This document shows, one piece after another, positions 33,372-41,943 of a stretch of 64,000 bases of DNA; positions within the stretch are counted from its first letter, which is position 1, and each line of letters starts with the position of its first letter. Where the stretch lies: NCBI RefSeq assembly GCF_003814515.1, contig NZ_RKQJ01000001.1, positions 310,001 through 374,000 of the forward strand. Reading direction: 5' to 3'. The DNA comes from Salinicoccus roseus. GTDB taxonomy: Bacteria > Bacillota > Bacilli > Staphylococcales > Salinicoccaceae. The notes under the pieces are model-generated. The model was given only the letters and a program-made list of their open reading frames with translations. It did no database searches and was not told where the DNA came from. The position numbers were made by a program, and so were the translations under genes.

Positions 33372-34545
33372 CTGATGAAATCTCCTTGAACAAGCTTTCG
33401 CCATGAGTATCATATTCAATTTTATAGTTTTCGGCGATGGTGGCTGCGATATCGCTGAAGGTACTGGAGTCCCTGAGTGGTCCGTAATGCATTTCCCGTC
33501 CCGTCTTCATCAGAAGCGGGACATTTTCACGTGTATGATCCGTACCGGTGTAGGTCGGGTCATTGCCGTGGTCTGCAGTGATGATCAGGAGGTCATCTTC
33601 ACGAAGCTTCGATACGATTTCAGGCAGACGGTCATCGAAGGCCTTCAGTGCATTGCTGTAGCCTTCAGGATTCCTTCTATGGCCATAGAGCGCATCGAAG
33701 TCGACCAGATTGAGGAATGACATGCCATTGAAATCCCTGTCCATCACTTCAAGCAGCTTGTCCACGCCATCTTCATTGTTCTTCGTACGTACCGAATCCG
33801 TGATGCCCGATCCTGTGAAGATGTCGTTGATCTTGCCTATTGCGATGACATCATTGCCGTTGTCCTCAAGCGCGTTGAGCACTGTGCGCCCGAAGGGTTC
33901 AAGTGCATAGTCATGCCTGTTTTCCGTACGTGTGAAGTTTTCACTGGAGTCGCCGACATATGGACGGGCGATCACCCTGCCCACGAGGAAATCGGGATCG
34001 GTCGTCATTGCGCGGACCTTTTCACATATGGTGTAGAGCTCATCAAGTGGAATCACATCTTCATGGGCCGCTATCTGCAGTACGGGGTCATTCGAAGTAT
34101 AGACGATCAGATCCCCGGTCTTCATCTGGTGCTCACCATATTCCTTGATGATTTCCGTGCCGCTGGCAGGCTTGTTGCCGACGATGTCACGGCCCGTGGC
34201 TTCACGTATCCTGTCGAGCAGTTCTTCAGGGAACCCGTCAGGATAGACTTTGAATGGCTTCTTGATGTTCAGGCCGGCGATTTCCCAATGCCCTGTCATC
34301 GTATCCTTACCCTGGGAGACTTCACTCATTTTGCTGTAGAAGGCTTCCGGGGATTCCGGACATCCAAGGCCTGGAAGCGGATCGATGCATCCGAGCCCGA
34401 ACTTCTCAAGATTGGGCAGTTCTACCGGATGGCTCTCAAGCGTGTGCTTCAGCGTATGTGTGCCGGCATCGCCGAACTCGGCAGCGTCATGCTGGGCACC
34501 GATGCCAACCGAGTCGAGGACGATCAGATGGATTCTTTTGTACAT
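33361..34545 (-). CDS. deoB: Phosphopentomutase
   Basis: Interconverts ribose 1-phosphate and ribose 5-phosphate (and the deoxy forms) in nucleoside salvage. An alkaline-phosphatase-superfamily metalloenzyme of 394 residues. Metal ligands are visible in [16 protein letters not shown] at the N-terminus, the catalytic Thr region [14 protein letters not shown] near residue 88, [14 protein letters not shown] at about 285 and [20 protein letters not shown] around 330. It lies 8 bases after xerD, as in Bacillus, and ends in the microprotein. Confidence 0.97.
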   Translation of the reverse strand: MYKRIHLIVLDSVGIGAQHDAAEFGDAGTHTLKHTLESHPVELPNLEKFGLGCIDPLPGLGCPESPEAFYSKMSEVSQGKDTMTGHWEIAGLNIKKPFKVYPDGFPEELLDRIREATGRDIVGNKPASGTEIIKEYGEHQMKTGDLIVYTSNDPVLQIAAHEDVIPLDELYTICEKVRAMTTDPDFLVGRVIARPYVGDSSENFTRTENRHDYALEPFGRTVLNALEDNGNDVIAIGKINDIFTGSGITDSVRTKNNEDGVDKLLEVMDRDFNGMSFLNLVDFDALYGHRRNPEGYSNALKAFDDRLPEIVSKLREDDLLIITADHGNDPTYTGTDHTRENVPLLMKTGREMHYGPLRDSSTFSDIAATIAENYKIEYDTHGESLFKEISSDEE

Positions 34546-34553
34546 TGTATCTC

Positions 34554-35450
34554 CTACTTTCTTGGGTGGAATTTTTTATACATTTCTCTGATTTTAACAG
34601 CAGAAATCTGCGTGTAGATCTGTGTTGTGCTGATGTCGGAGTGGCCCAGCATCTCCTGGACCGCTCGCAAGTCCGCGCCATTCTCAACAAGATGTGTGGC
34701 GAAGGAGTGGCGGAAAGTGTGCGGGGTGATGTTCTTGCTGATGCCGCTGGCCAATTCATACTTCTTCACCGTTTTCCACAAACCCTGACGTGTGAAACCT
34801 CTGCCGCGATTTGTGATGAACAGCTCTTCTGCGTCATCATCCTTCAGCAGGGCCAGACGTTCATTCGCTATATACTGTTCCAGCAGCTCCCCGACGAAGT
34901 CGGTGATCGGAACAATCCGCTCCTTGCTCCCCTTCCCCATGATGCGGATGTAGCCCATATCGGTATTGAGGTCCGAAGTCTTTATGTCTATCAGTTCACT
35001 CACCCGGAGGCCGGAGGCATATAGGAGTTCCATCATCGCCCTGTCCCTGATGCCTGCCACCGACTGGTCGGGGGTCGCGAGGAGGCGCTCCATCTCTTCC
35101 ACCGTCAGATAGACCGGAAGCTTTTTTGCTTCTTTGATGGAATGCAGCCGGAGGGCCGGATTATGCGTCGTGATGCCATCATTGACCAGGAACTGGTGGA
35201 AATTTTTGAGTGTCGACTGCATGCGCGAAATCGTCTTGGCACTCTTGCCCGCCTGCTTCAGTTCCTTTAGGAAGGTGATGAGCAGCTCAGTGTCGATCCG
35301 TGAAGGATCGAGCGTTTTCCGCTCGGTCAGATATGCTTCATACTGGAGGAGGTCCTGGCGGTAGGAATTGATGGAGGACTGGCTCAGCCCCTTTTCGACA
35401 CTCAGGAAAAGCAGGTACTCATCAATATGCCTTTTGAAATCCGTATCCAT
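34554..35450 (-). CDS. xerD: Site-specific tyrosine recombinase XerD
   Basis: Resolves chromosome dimers at the dif site with XerC. The 298-residue protein has the N-terminal SAM-like core-binding domain ([23 protein letters not shown]) and the catalytic domain. Catalytic residues are seen in [12 protein letters not shown] (Arg), [20 protein letters not shown] (His, Arg), [15 protein letters not shown] (His and the nucleophilic Tyr). The start ATG overlaps the fur stop as TAATG; the reading from 35480 is inside fur. Its place between fur and deoB marks it as the housekeeping XerD and not a phage integrase. Confidence 0.95.
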   Translation of the reverse strand: MDTDFKRHIDEYLLFLSVEKGLSQSSINSYRQDLLQYEAYLTERKTLDPSRIDTELLITFLKELKQAGKSAKTISRMQSTLKNFHQFLVNDGITTHNPALRLHSIKEAKKLPVYLTVEEMERLLATPDQSVAGIRDRAMMELLYASGLRVSELIDIKTSDLNTDMGYIRIMGKGSKERIVPITDFVGELLEQYIANERLALLKDDDAEELFITNRGRGFTRQGLWKTVKKYELASGISKNITPHTFRHSFATHLVENGADLRAVQEMLGHSDISTTQIYTQISAVKIREMYKKFHPRK

Positions 35451-35896
35451 TATTCCTTCTTGCTCTGGCAGTCGCCGCATATTCCATGGAAAGTAAGCCG
35501 GTGGTCGGTCACTTTGAAGTTATGGTCCTTTTCGACAATCTTCTCTACATCCTCCAGAAGGTCTTCTTCTATTTCCTCTACTGCTCCGCATTCCATGCAG
35601 ACAAGGTGATGGTGGAAATGCTTCGCGCCCTCTTTCCTGAGGTCATAACGGCTGACCCCATCGCCGAAGTTGATTTTGTCGAGAATCTTGAGTTCACTTA
35701 ACAGCTCGAGTGTACGATAGACCGTAGCCAGCCCTATTTCAGGGTATTTGTCCTTCACTTTGAGAAAGACATCTTCGGCACTTAAGTGATCACGTTCATT
35801 CTCGAGCAGGACGCGTACAGTCACCTCCCTTTGGGGAGTGAGCTTGTAATGGGCCCCCTGAAGTGCTTCCTTGATCCTCTGAATCCGATTTTCCAC
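35450..35896 (-). CDS. fur: Fur-family metalloregulator, probably Fur itself
   Basis: DNA-binding repressor of 148 residues. The N-terminal winged helix contains LTPQREVTVRVLLENERDHLSAEDV. The dimer and metal domain has HFHHHLVCMECGAVEEIEED, and the C-terminus has ICGDCQSKKE; these give two CxxC pairs for structural zinc and His for the regulatory metal. The start is a GTG at 35896 after AGGTG. The fur-xerD-deoB order is that of B. subtilis, which supports Fur over PerR or Zur. An AT-rich inverted repeat lies just upstream. Confidence 0.9.
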   Translation of the reverse strand: MENRIQRIKEALQGAHYKLTPQREVTVRVLLENERDHLSAEDVFLKVKDKYPEIGLATVYRTLELLSELKILDKINFGDGVSRYDLRKEGAKHFHHHLVCMECGAVEEIEEDLLEDVEKIVEKDHNFKVTDHRLTFHGICGDCQSKKE

Positions 35897-35922
35897 GTGT
35901 TCACCTACTTTGTATGATAATC

Positions 35923-35953
35923 AAAAACATTATAACCAATTTATAATGTTTTT
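35923..35953. terminator. 13-bp AT-rich inverted repeat between nudF and fur
   Basis: AAAAACATTATAA, a five-base loop and TTATAATGTTTTT. On the minus strand it can end the nudF transcript. Equally, its ATTATAA halves resemble PerR/Fur operators and it lies 27 bases before the fur start, so it may be a regulatory site. Confidence 0.6.
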
Positions 35954-35982
35954 AAAAGCCCTTTACATCTTATTTAGAATTA

Positions 35983-36540
35983 TTACAAATTATATGACGC
36001 TATTACATGCTGCACGGCGATGAGCGTCTTGGAATCCCTGAAGGCACCTTCCTGAAGCATTTTCTTCAGGTCCTCGAGCCTTACCTTTACGATATCGAGG
36101 AATTCATCGTCATCAAGCGCCTGGGTTTCCATCGTCATATCCTTGGCTTCATACAGGTAGACGTACTCATTGGAGAATCCGGGGGAAACATAGAATTCCT
36201 GGACCTCTTCGAGTGTCTTGGCGATTCCTCCTATCTCTTCACGCAGCTCCTTCACCGCCGTTTCATGCGGGGCTTCCCCCACTTCGATCTTGCCGGCGGG
36301 AATCTCGAGCAGAAAATCATCCGGAGCGACCCTGTACTGGCGGACGAAATACATCTCCCCCTCATGGACTGCGATGAGGGAGACGGCTCCTTTGTGATAG
36401 ACGATCTCACGGTCTGCAGTCTGACCGTCAGGAAGCTTCACCCTGCTGTGGTCGACCTTGATGACATGCCCGTCAAAAATTCTGTTATTGGAAATGATCT
36501 CTTCTTTAAGATGGGAGTAATCATTATTCTCCATATTCAT
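35983..36540 (-). CDS. nudF: ADP-ribose pyrophosphatase
   Basis: Nudix hydrolase that splits ADP-ribose into AMP and ribose 5-phosphate. The Nudix box is GKIEVGEAPHETAVKELREEIGG at about residues 86-108 with all key Glu and Gly. Upstream, HKGAVSLIAVHEGEMYFVRQYR and the Pro-rich turn at EIPAG are typical of the ADP-ribose subgroup. The 185-residue length is normal. AAGGAG precedes the ATG. Divergent from the aldo/keto reductase gene; in B. subtilis nudF and yqkF are neighbours as well. Confidence 0.94.
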   Translation of the reverse strand: MNMENNDYSHLKEEIISNNRIFDGHVIKVDHSRVKLPDGQTADREIVYHKGAVSLIAVHEGEMYFVRQYRVAPDDFLLEIPAGKIEVGEAPHETAVKELREEIGGIAKTLEEVQEFYVSPGFSNEYVYLYEAKDMTMETQALDDDEFLDIVKVRLEDLKKMLQEGAFRDSKTLIAVQHVIASYNL

Positions 36541-36654
36541 AAGCCTCTCCTTTTTATTGGTGCAGTTGCCTCTATAGTTAGTATATTACCATAGCGGGAA
36601 ATAATCATATAGTATGGGCAAAAAGGTAAAATAATGCAAGAACCCGGCCAGAAT

Positions 36655-36663
36655 TGGTATAAT
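36655..36663 (+). promoter_or_regulatory. Extended -10 promoter of the aldo/keto reductase gene
   Basis: TGGTATAAT (TGn plus a perfect TATAAT) 33 bases before the ATG. No good -35 box is seen, as is common with extended -10 promoters. Confidence 0.55.
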
Positions 36664-36695
36664 TCTAGATGACTAATTAATGGAGGCATGAACTT

Positions 36696-37610
36696 ATGAG
36701 AAACATTCAGTTAAAAGATGGCATCAATATATCCGAACTTTCCCTTGGATGCATGAATCTGCCCTTGGATGACAGGACAGAGACCGAAAAGATCATCCGT
36801 TTCGCCCTGGAATCTGGAATCACCCACTTTGATACTGCAGATCTTTATCAGTTTGGGCAGAATGAAGAGGTCCTCGGCGAAGTGATGAAACAGTTCCGTT
36901 CCGACTACACATTCACAATCGGCACGAAAGGCGGCAATGAGTTCGATGCGGAAAAACAGGAGAAGATTGCATGGAACCCTTCCGCCAGCCATATCAAGAA
37001 TGCGGTCAAGGATTCCCTCAGCCGCCTCGGTGTCGAGTCGATCGACCACTATCAGCTGCACGGCGGTACGATTGAAGATAATAAGGACGAGACCATATCC
37101 GCATTTGAGGACCTCAAGAAAGAGGGGCTGATCAAAAGCTACGGCATCTCCTCCATCCGCCTCAACGTCATCGACTATTATCTGAAGCACAGTAACATCT
37201 CAACGCTGATGATGCAGTTCAATCCGATAGACAACAGGCCGCTGGAAGTTGTCCGTAACCTCGATGAGGATGTGAAGCTGCTTGCACGGGGGCCGGTGAT
37301 GAAGGGGCTGCTGAGCAGGAATTCACGCAAGGTGCTCGACGACAAGTTTGCAGAAGGTGTGCTGGACTATTCATATGAAGAACTGGAATCGGCCATCAGC
37401 AGACTCGGTCAGATCAATGGCGACCTCACCGCCCTTTCCTACGCTTTCCTCCGCCATAACAATGCAGCGATCGTAAATGGCGTGAGCAGTCTCGAGCAGC
37501 TTGAGGATAACGTGGAAAGCTATATGAATATGCCTGATTTCACGCAGGAGGAGTATGAAAGCATCCTCGATGCTGTCAAGCTGATCAGATATGAGGAGCA
37601 CAGGGCATGA
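36696..37610 (+). CDS. Aldo/keto reductase, YqkF-like
   Basis: NAD(P)H-dependent oxidoreductase with a TIM-barrel fold, 304 residues. Conserved residues: Asp and Tyr in GITHFDTADLYQFGQNEEVLG (about 40-60), Lys in TIGTKGG, and His in DHYQLHGGTI (about 121). The end region has ALSYAFLRHNNAAIVNGVSSLEQL, binding the cofactor phosphate. The substrate cannot be told from sequence. GGAGG stands 9 bases before the ATG. The next gene overlaps by 4 bases, so the pair is one operon, matching yqkF and yqkD in B. subtilis. Confidence 0.88.
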   Translation: MRNIQLKDGINISELSLGCMNLPLDDRTETEKIIRFALESGITHFDTADLYQFGQNEEVLGEVMKQFRSDYTFTIGTKGGNEFDAEKQEKIAWNPSASHIKNAVKDSLSRLGVESIDHYQLHGGTIEDNKDETISAFEDLKKEGLIKSYGISSIRLNVIDYYLKHSNISTLMMQFNPIDNRPLEVVRNLDEDVKLLARGPVMKGLLSRNSRKVLDDKFAEGVLDYSYEELESAISRLGQINGDLTALSYAFLRHNNAAIVNGVSSLEQLEDNVESYMNMPDFTQEEYESILDAVKLIRYEEHRA

Positions 37611-38527
37611 AATCGTTCATAAAGTGGCTGATTGCACTGGCCAGCTCCTTCATCATCCTTTTCACTTCGCTCGGCTACTACGCCTCGAGCCAGATTCTGT
37701 TCTTCAAGCTCAGGGATGTGGAGGTCATAAAAAGGCGCGAGACGCGGGCCAAGCGGTTGAACATGAAGGCCTTCCAGAATCTCCCCCAGGACGACATCCT
37801 CATCCCGTCCAAATTCGACTACAGCATCAATGCAGTCTTCGTCCATCCGAACGACACGAACAAATGGATGGTGCTGTGCCATGGTGTGACGGAGAACAAG
37901 ATCAGTTCCATCAAATACCTCAATATGTTTACGGATATGGGGTACAACTGCGTCATCTATGACGCCAGACGCCATGGGAACACGGGCGGCGTCCATTCGA
38001 CATATGGCTTCTACGAAAAATATGATCTTGAAACCGTTGTGGACTACGTCTTCGACCATTATGGGCCGGATGTCGAAGTGGGCATCCACGGGGAGTCCAT
38101 GGGTGCAGCAACGATGCTCCTCTATGCGGGAGAATTGTCCAACCGGGCAAGGTTCTATATTTCCGACGCATCATTCTCCACTTTCGGGGATGAACTGACG
38201 AACATATTCAGCCAGTATACGAAGATCGGTTCTCCGCTCATCCTGATCTTCACGAATATATTCTTTCGACTCAGGAGCAGGTTCTCACTATTCAAGGTCT
38301 CCCCGATCAGGGTCGTGGAAAAAATTGACCAGCCGGTGCTGTTCGTCCACTCGAAGCCGGACAAGTTCATCCCCTACACACATACTGAAGAACTGTACAA
38401 AAAGAAAAAGCCGCCAAAGGCGGCCTGGTATCCGGAACGTGGCGGGCATGTCGAGAGCTACAACAAGAATCCCGAAAAGTACCGGAGGGTGGTTGAGAGC
38501 TTCATCGCGAATCACGTGGGATGGTGA
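37607..38527 (+). CDS. Membrane-anchored alpha/beta hydrolase, YqkD-like
   Basis: Serine hydrolase of 306 residues. An N-terminal helix (FIKWLIALASSFIILFTSLGYY) suggests a membrane anchor with the catalytic part probably outside. The nucleophile elbow is GIHGESMGAATML near residue 165, the acid is in VHSKPDKFIP around 246, and the His is in GGHVES near 286. VLCHGVTENKISS forms the oxyanion region. Fits the BAAT/YqkD group; substrate unknown. Its 3' end overlaps that of the convergent rnz gene by 26 bases. Confidence 0.85.
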   Translation: MKSFIKWLIALASSFIILFTSLGYYASSQILFFKLRDVEVIKRRETRAKRLNMKAFQNLPQDDILIPSKFDYSINAVFVHPNDTNKWMVLCHGVTENKISSIKYLNMFTDMGYNCVIYDARRHGNTGGVHSTYGFYEKYDLETVVDYVFDHYGPDVEVGIHGESMGAATMLLYAGELSNRARFYISDASFSTFGDELTNIFSQYTKIGSPLILIFTNIFFRLRSRFSLFKVSPIRVVEKIDQPVLFVHSKPDKFIPYTHTEELYKKKKPPKAAWYPERGGHVESYNKNPEKYRRVVESFIANHVGW

Positions 38528-39428
38528 TTTCGAGGTAGTCATGGGCAATGACTGCAAGGTCCCCCATCCTTTCCTCTACACTTTCCAGCATCTCGGCGTC
38601 ATAGCGGTTGCTGATATGGACAAGGAGGAGCCGTCCATATGAAATGCGTGACAGATTATTGAGCACATCATCTATTTCCGAGTGGAAATACTGGTGTGCT
38701 TTTTCCTTTTCCCCTTCAAGGTAGGTGGCCTCATGTACGATGAGGTCGGCACCATCAAGAAGCTCCAGGTAGTCCCCCCTGTTAATTATCCGGGTATCCC
38801 CGTGGACAGCGACCTTCCTCCCTTCGACCGGAGGGCTGAGGAAGTCTGCTGTAGCGTATGTCTTCCCTTCATGCTGAAAAGTCTGGGACTTCTTGATTTC
38901 CTTGTAGATCGGGCCCGGCATGATGCCGATGTCCTTCAGCTTGGCGCTGTCCAGTGCCCCGAGCTTCTCAGGTTCGATGAAGACGTACATGAAGCTGTCG
39001 ACTGCATGGTCCAGCAGGTGGCTCTTCACAGTAAAGCCTTCCACTTCATATTCGCCGTCGTGCACGACTTCCACGAAATGGATGGGATAGTTGAGGTGGG
39101 AGCTGCTGATCCTGAATGTCACCTCGACCCATTCCTTGAGTCCTGGCGGTCCGTAGATGACTAGCGGGATGCCCTCCCCGCCCTGATGGGCACGAGACGA
39201 AAGAAAGCCTGGCAGCCCGAATATATGGTCTCCATGCAGGTGCGTGATGAACACATGCTTTATCTTTGATGGCCTGATCGTCGTATTCAGTATCCTGTGC
39301 TGCAGGGCTTCCGAGGCGTCGATGAGGAAATACTGGTTGATCTCCTCTACCACATCCAGTACGAAACTTTGGGTATTTCTCGTTCTGGATGGAATGCCTG
39401 CGCCAGAACCTAGTACTTTGAATTTCAT
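38502..39428 (-). CDS. rnz: Ribonuclease Z (tRNA 3' endonuclease)
   Basis: Zinc endonuclease that removes 3' trailers from tRNA precursors lacking an encoded CCA, so it works just before the CCA-adding enzyme. The zinc motif is THLHGDHIFGLPGFLSSR around residue 62. Further metal residues are in LLDHAVDSFMYVF, VAVHGDTRI and EATYLEGEKEKAHQYFHSE. Length 308 matches the long bacterial form. The stop codon region overlaps the plus-strand hydrolase by 26 bases. Divergent from zwf, as in B. subtilis (yqjK). Confidence 0.95.
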   Translation of the reverse strand: MKFKVLGSGAGIPSRTRNTQSFVLDVVEEINQYFLIDASEALQHRILNTTIRPSKIKHVFITHLHGDHIFGLPGFLSSRAHQGGEGIPLVIYGPPGLKEWVEVTFRISSSHLNYPIHFVEVVHDGEYEVEGFTVKSHLLDHAVDSFMYVFIEPEKLGALDSAKLKDIGIMPGPIYKEIKKSQTFQHEGKTYATADFLSPPVEGRKVAVHGDTRIINRGDYLELLDGADLIVHEATYLEGEKEKAHQYFHSEIDDVLNNLSRISYGRLLLVHISNRYDAEMLESVEERMGDLAVIAHDYLEITIPRDSR

Positions 39429-39476
39429 TCTATCACCTGTTTTTGAAATGTTGGTTCATTATATCATATTAAAGAG

Positions 39477-39505
39477 TTGTGTTTTTAGGAATACAGTGGA
39501 ATAAT
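39477..39505 (+). promoter_or_regulatory. Candidate promoter of zwf
   Basis: TTGTGT (39477-39482), 17 bases, AATAAT (39500-39505), 38 bases before the zwf ATG. Confidence 0.45.
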
Positions 39506-39542
39506 GATAAAAGAAAAATTTTGACTAAAGGACTTGTTGGAT

Positions 39543-41027
39543 ATGACGACTCAACCATTTAAAGTAGCAATCGCATTGTTTGGAGCGACGGGCGACCTTT
39601 CACGGAGGAAGCTGCTCCCTTCCATCTTCCACCTCTTCCAGGAAGGTTCTTTGAAGGACGATTTTGCCCTGATTGCCGTCGGCAGGCGGGATATGGAGGA
39701 TGCGGATTTCAGGGAGGTTGCCAGAAACTCCATCAGCGATAATGACAAGCTTGAATCATTGGAGGGGCTCGAGGCATTTCTGCAACATATCCACTATGTT
39801 AAGGTCTCCGTCACGGATAGCGCCAGTTATGCTGCGTTGAAGGAAAAATTCGATTCAGTCGAAAAAATGTACGATACTGCAGGAAACAGGCTTTTCTACT
39901 TGGCGATGCCGCCCCAATTCTTCACTGCTATTACAGACAGCCTGAGGATTTCAGGTATGACGGAAACCGAAGGCTACAAGAAGCTGATCATCGAAAAGCC
40001 CTTCGGCAAGGATTACGAAAGTGCACACAGGCTGAATGAAGATATCTCCAAGTCGTTCAGGGAGCATGAAATCTTCCGTATCGACCACTATCTCGGCAAG
40101 GAGATGGTGCAGAATATAGAAGTCATCCGATTCAGCAACAGCCTGTTCGAACCGTTGTGGAACAACCATTATGTATCCAATGTCCAGATCACCTCTTCCG
40201 AATCGCTCGGCGTGCTGGACCGCGGTGAATATTATGAGCGGAGCGGTGCAGTGCGTGATATGTTCCAGAACCACATGCTCCAGATCGTCTCCCTGCTTGG
40301 CATGGAGCCGCCGATCAGCCTGAATAGTGATGATATACGCGAAGAGAAGATCAAGGTGTTGAAAAGCCTGCGCAAAGTCGAAAAGAAGGACATCAACAAG
40401 TATTTTGTGCGGGGTCAGTATGATGAGGGTACTGCAGAAGGTGAAGATGTCCCGGGATACCGGGAGGAAACTGATGTCAACAGGACCTCCAACACGCCGA
40501 CCTTCATAGCTGCGAGGCTGTTCATCGATAATTTCAGATGGGCAGGCGTCCCATTCTATGTCCGTACCGGTAAAAGGATGAGGAATAAGGAAACGAAGAT
40601 TGTTGTGGAATTCAAGGAAGTCCCCAAAAATCTCTATTATCAGGATAATGCAGATGATGTACTTGCCAAAAACCTTCTGGTCATCCGGATCCAGCCGAAT
40701 GAAAGCATCACACTGCACCTGAACGTCAAGGACCATGCAGGAGAGCAGGATACAAAAGAAATCAAACTTTCCTACTCCGTCGATAATCAGGATCTTTCAA
40801 GGACAGTGGATGCCTATGAGAACCTGATCTACGATTGTCTGGACGGAGATGCGACCAATTTCACCCATTATGAAGAACTGATGAACGCCTGGTCCTTCGT
40901 CGATCCGATCAATGAAGTATGGGAAAAGGATATTGCACCTTTCCCGAACTACCGTTCAGGATCGGACGGCCCGGTCAAAAGCAACCTCCTTCTTTCCAAG
41001 GATGGATTCAAATGGTGGAACGTATAA
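39543..41027 (+). CDS. zwf: Glucose-6-phosphate 1-dehydrogenase
   Basis: First enzyme of the oxidative pentose phosphate route, making NADPH and 6-phosphogluconolactone. The Rossmann motif FGATGDLSRRKLLPSIF is at residues 12-28, the lysine loop is EKPFGKDYESA (about 150), and the active-site signature RIDHYLGKEMVQN is around residue 178. Length is about 494. The frame opens at a TTG nine bases earlier; the ATG at 39543 is the better start. It is followed 20 bases later by a regulator gene, and gnd, which acts two steps later, lies just beyond on the other strand. Confidence 0.97.
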   Translation: MTTQPFKVAIALFGATGDLSRRKLLPSIFHLFQEGSLKDDFALIAVGRRDMEDADFREVARNSISDNDKLESLEGLEAFLQHIHYVKVSVTDSASYAALKEKFDSVEKMYDTAGNRLFYLAMPPQFFTAITDSLRISGMTETEGYKKLIIEKPFGKDYESAHRLNEDISKSFREHEIFRIDHYLGKEMVQNIEVIRFSNSLFEPLWNNHYVSNVQITSSESLGVLDRGEYYERSGAVRDMFQNHMLQIVSLLGMEPPISLNSDDIREEKIKVLKSLRKVEKKDINKYFVRGQYDEGTAEGEDVPGYREETDVNRTSNTPTFIAARLFIDNFRWAGVPFYVRTGKRMRNKETKIVVEFKEVPKNLYYQDNADDVLAKNLLVIRIQPNESITLHLNVKDHAGEQDTKEIKLSYSVDNQDLSRTVDAYENLIYDCLDGDATNFTHYEELMNAWSFVDPINEVWEKDIAPFPNYRSGSDGPVKSNLLLSKDGFKWWNV

Positions 41028-41046
41028 GTGGAGAAGTGAGGATATA

Positions 41047-41898
41047 ATGGAAACAGTTAATTTTGTCGAAAAGTTCATCATCTATATAGAAGATCATCTG
41101 CGTGAACGCATAGACTACGACCGGGTGCTTGAAGGCATGGGAGTGGAACCGAAATCGTTCATCACCATATTCACTTCACTCGCCGGTATGACGCCCTATG
41201 AATATCAGACACGCCGCAGGATGTCGGAGATCGCCCACGAGTTGCATGCAGGCCACCTCCGGCTCATAGATATCGTAAAATATTATGGATACCGGGATAT
41301 CGATTCATTCAAACGTGCATATTTCAATGCCTTCGGCATTTCTCCATATGAGACGGAACGGCAATTCGATACACTCGATCTGCAGGAGCGCATATCCTTT
41401 GAGGTGGTGCCTGTCGATCGTCCGAAGTATCCATCGAGAAGCGCCTATATGGACAGCTTCCGACTGATTGGGTTCGTCAGGAGGTTTTCCGTGGATGATT
41501 ACAGAAGCGGGATGAAATATGACTTTCTTGCCTATCTCGAGGAGAATGACATGCTGAATGAACTGCTGAAATACAATGACGGTGCGGTAAAAGGCATCAT
41601 TCTACATGAACGTTATGTCGATGGGGGGATGGAACTGACCGTTGGCGTCTCCTCCACCCTGGCGGCCCCTTTTGAAGAGACCTATACCGAGAGCAGTGAG
41701 TTCGTCATCTTCGAGTCCATGGGGAGCCCCCCAGAAGTGTCGGAAGACATATACAGGTACATCTTCCGCAGATGGCGATTCAAAGAGGAGAAGGACCTCA
41801 ACTGCAACTTCTCCATGGAAGTATTGAAAAGCAGGAATGACTTCGTTTCGGGTGATGCCAAAGTGCAGGTGTGGCAGGCCCTATATCAGGATCTATAA
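41047..41898 (+). CDS. AraC-family regulator with C-terminal effector domain
   Basis: Predicted transcription factor, 283 residues. The first 105 residues hold the two helix-turn-helix units of the AraC family (VEKFIIYIEDHLRERIDYDR, then IDIVKYYGYRDIDSFKRAYF and FGISPYE). The second half resembles GyrI-like small-molecule-binding domains (residues 115-283), an order typical of Rob/SoxS-like multidomain proteins. Start chosen at the ATG at 41047, 5-6 bases after GTGAGGAT; the longer reading from 40912 runs inside zwf. Located 20 bases after zwf with a shared terminator downstream, so it may respond to a sugar or redox signal; that is inference. Confidence 0.85.
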   Translation: METVNFVEKFIIYIEDHLRERIDYDRVLEGMGVEPKSFITIFTSLAGMTPYEYQTRRRMSEIAHELHAGHLRLIDIVKYYGYRDIDSFKRAYFNAFGISPYETERQFDTLDLQERISFEVVPVDRPKYPSRSAYMDSFRLIGFVRRFSVDDYRSGMKYDFLAYLEENDMLNELLKYNDGAVKGIILHERYVDGGMELTVGVSSTLAAPFEETYTESSEFVIFESMGSPPEVSEDIYRYIFRRWRFKEEKDLNCNFSMEVLKSRNDFVSGDAKVQVWQALYQDL

Positions 41899-41941
41899 TA
41901 AAACCGTCGGTCCCCAATCAATGGGGACCGACGGTTTTTTG
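41898..41941. terminator. Bidirectional terminator between the AraC gene and gnd
   Basis: A 16-bp perfect stem, AAAACCGTCGGTCCCC with its complement and a seven-base loop, followed by TTTTTT on the plus strand and TTTTATTAT on the minus strand. Confidence 0.9.
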
Positions 41942-41943
41942 TA

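Noticed and set aside
34554-35450. Tyrosine recombinase considered as a mobile-element integrase
   Set aside because: It lies in the conserved fur-xerD-deoB order and no attachment repeats or phage genes are nearby; it is housekeeping XerD.
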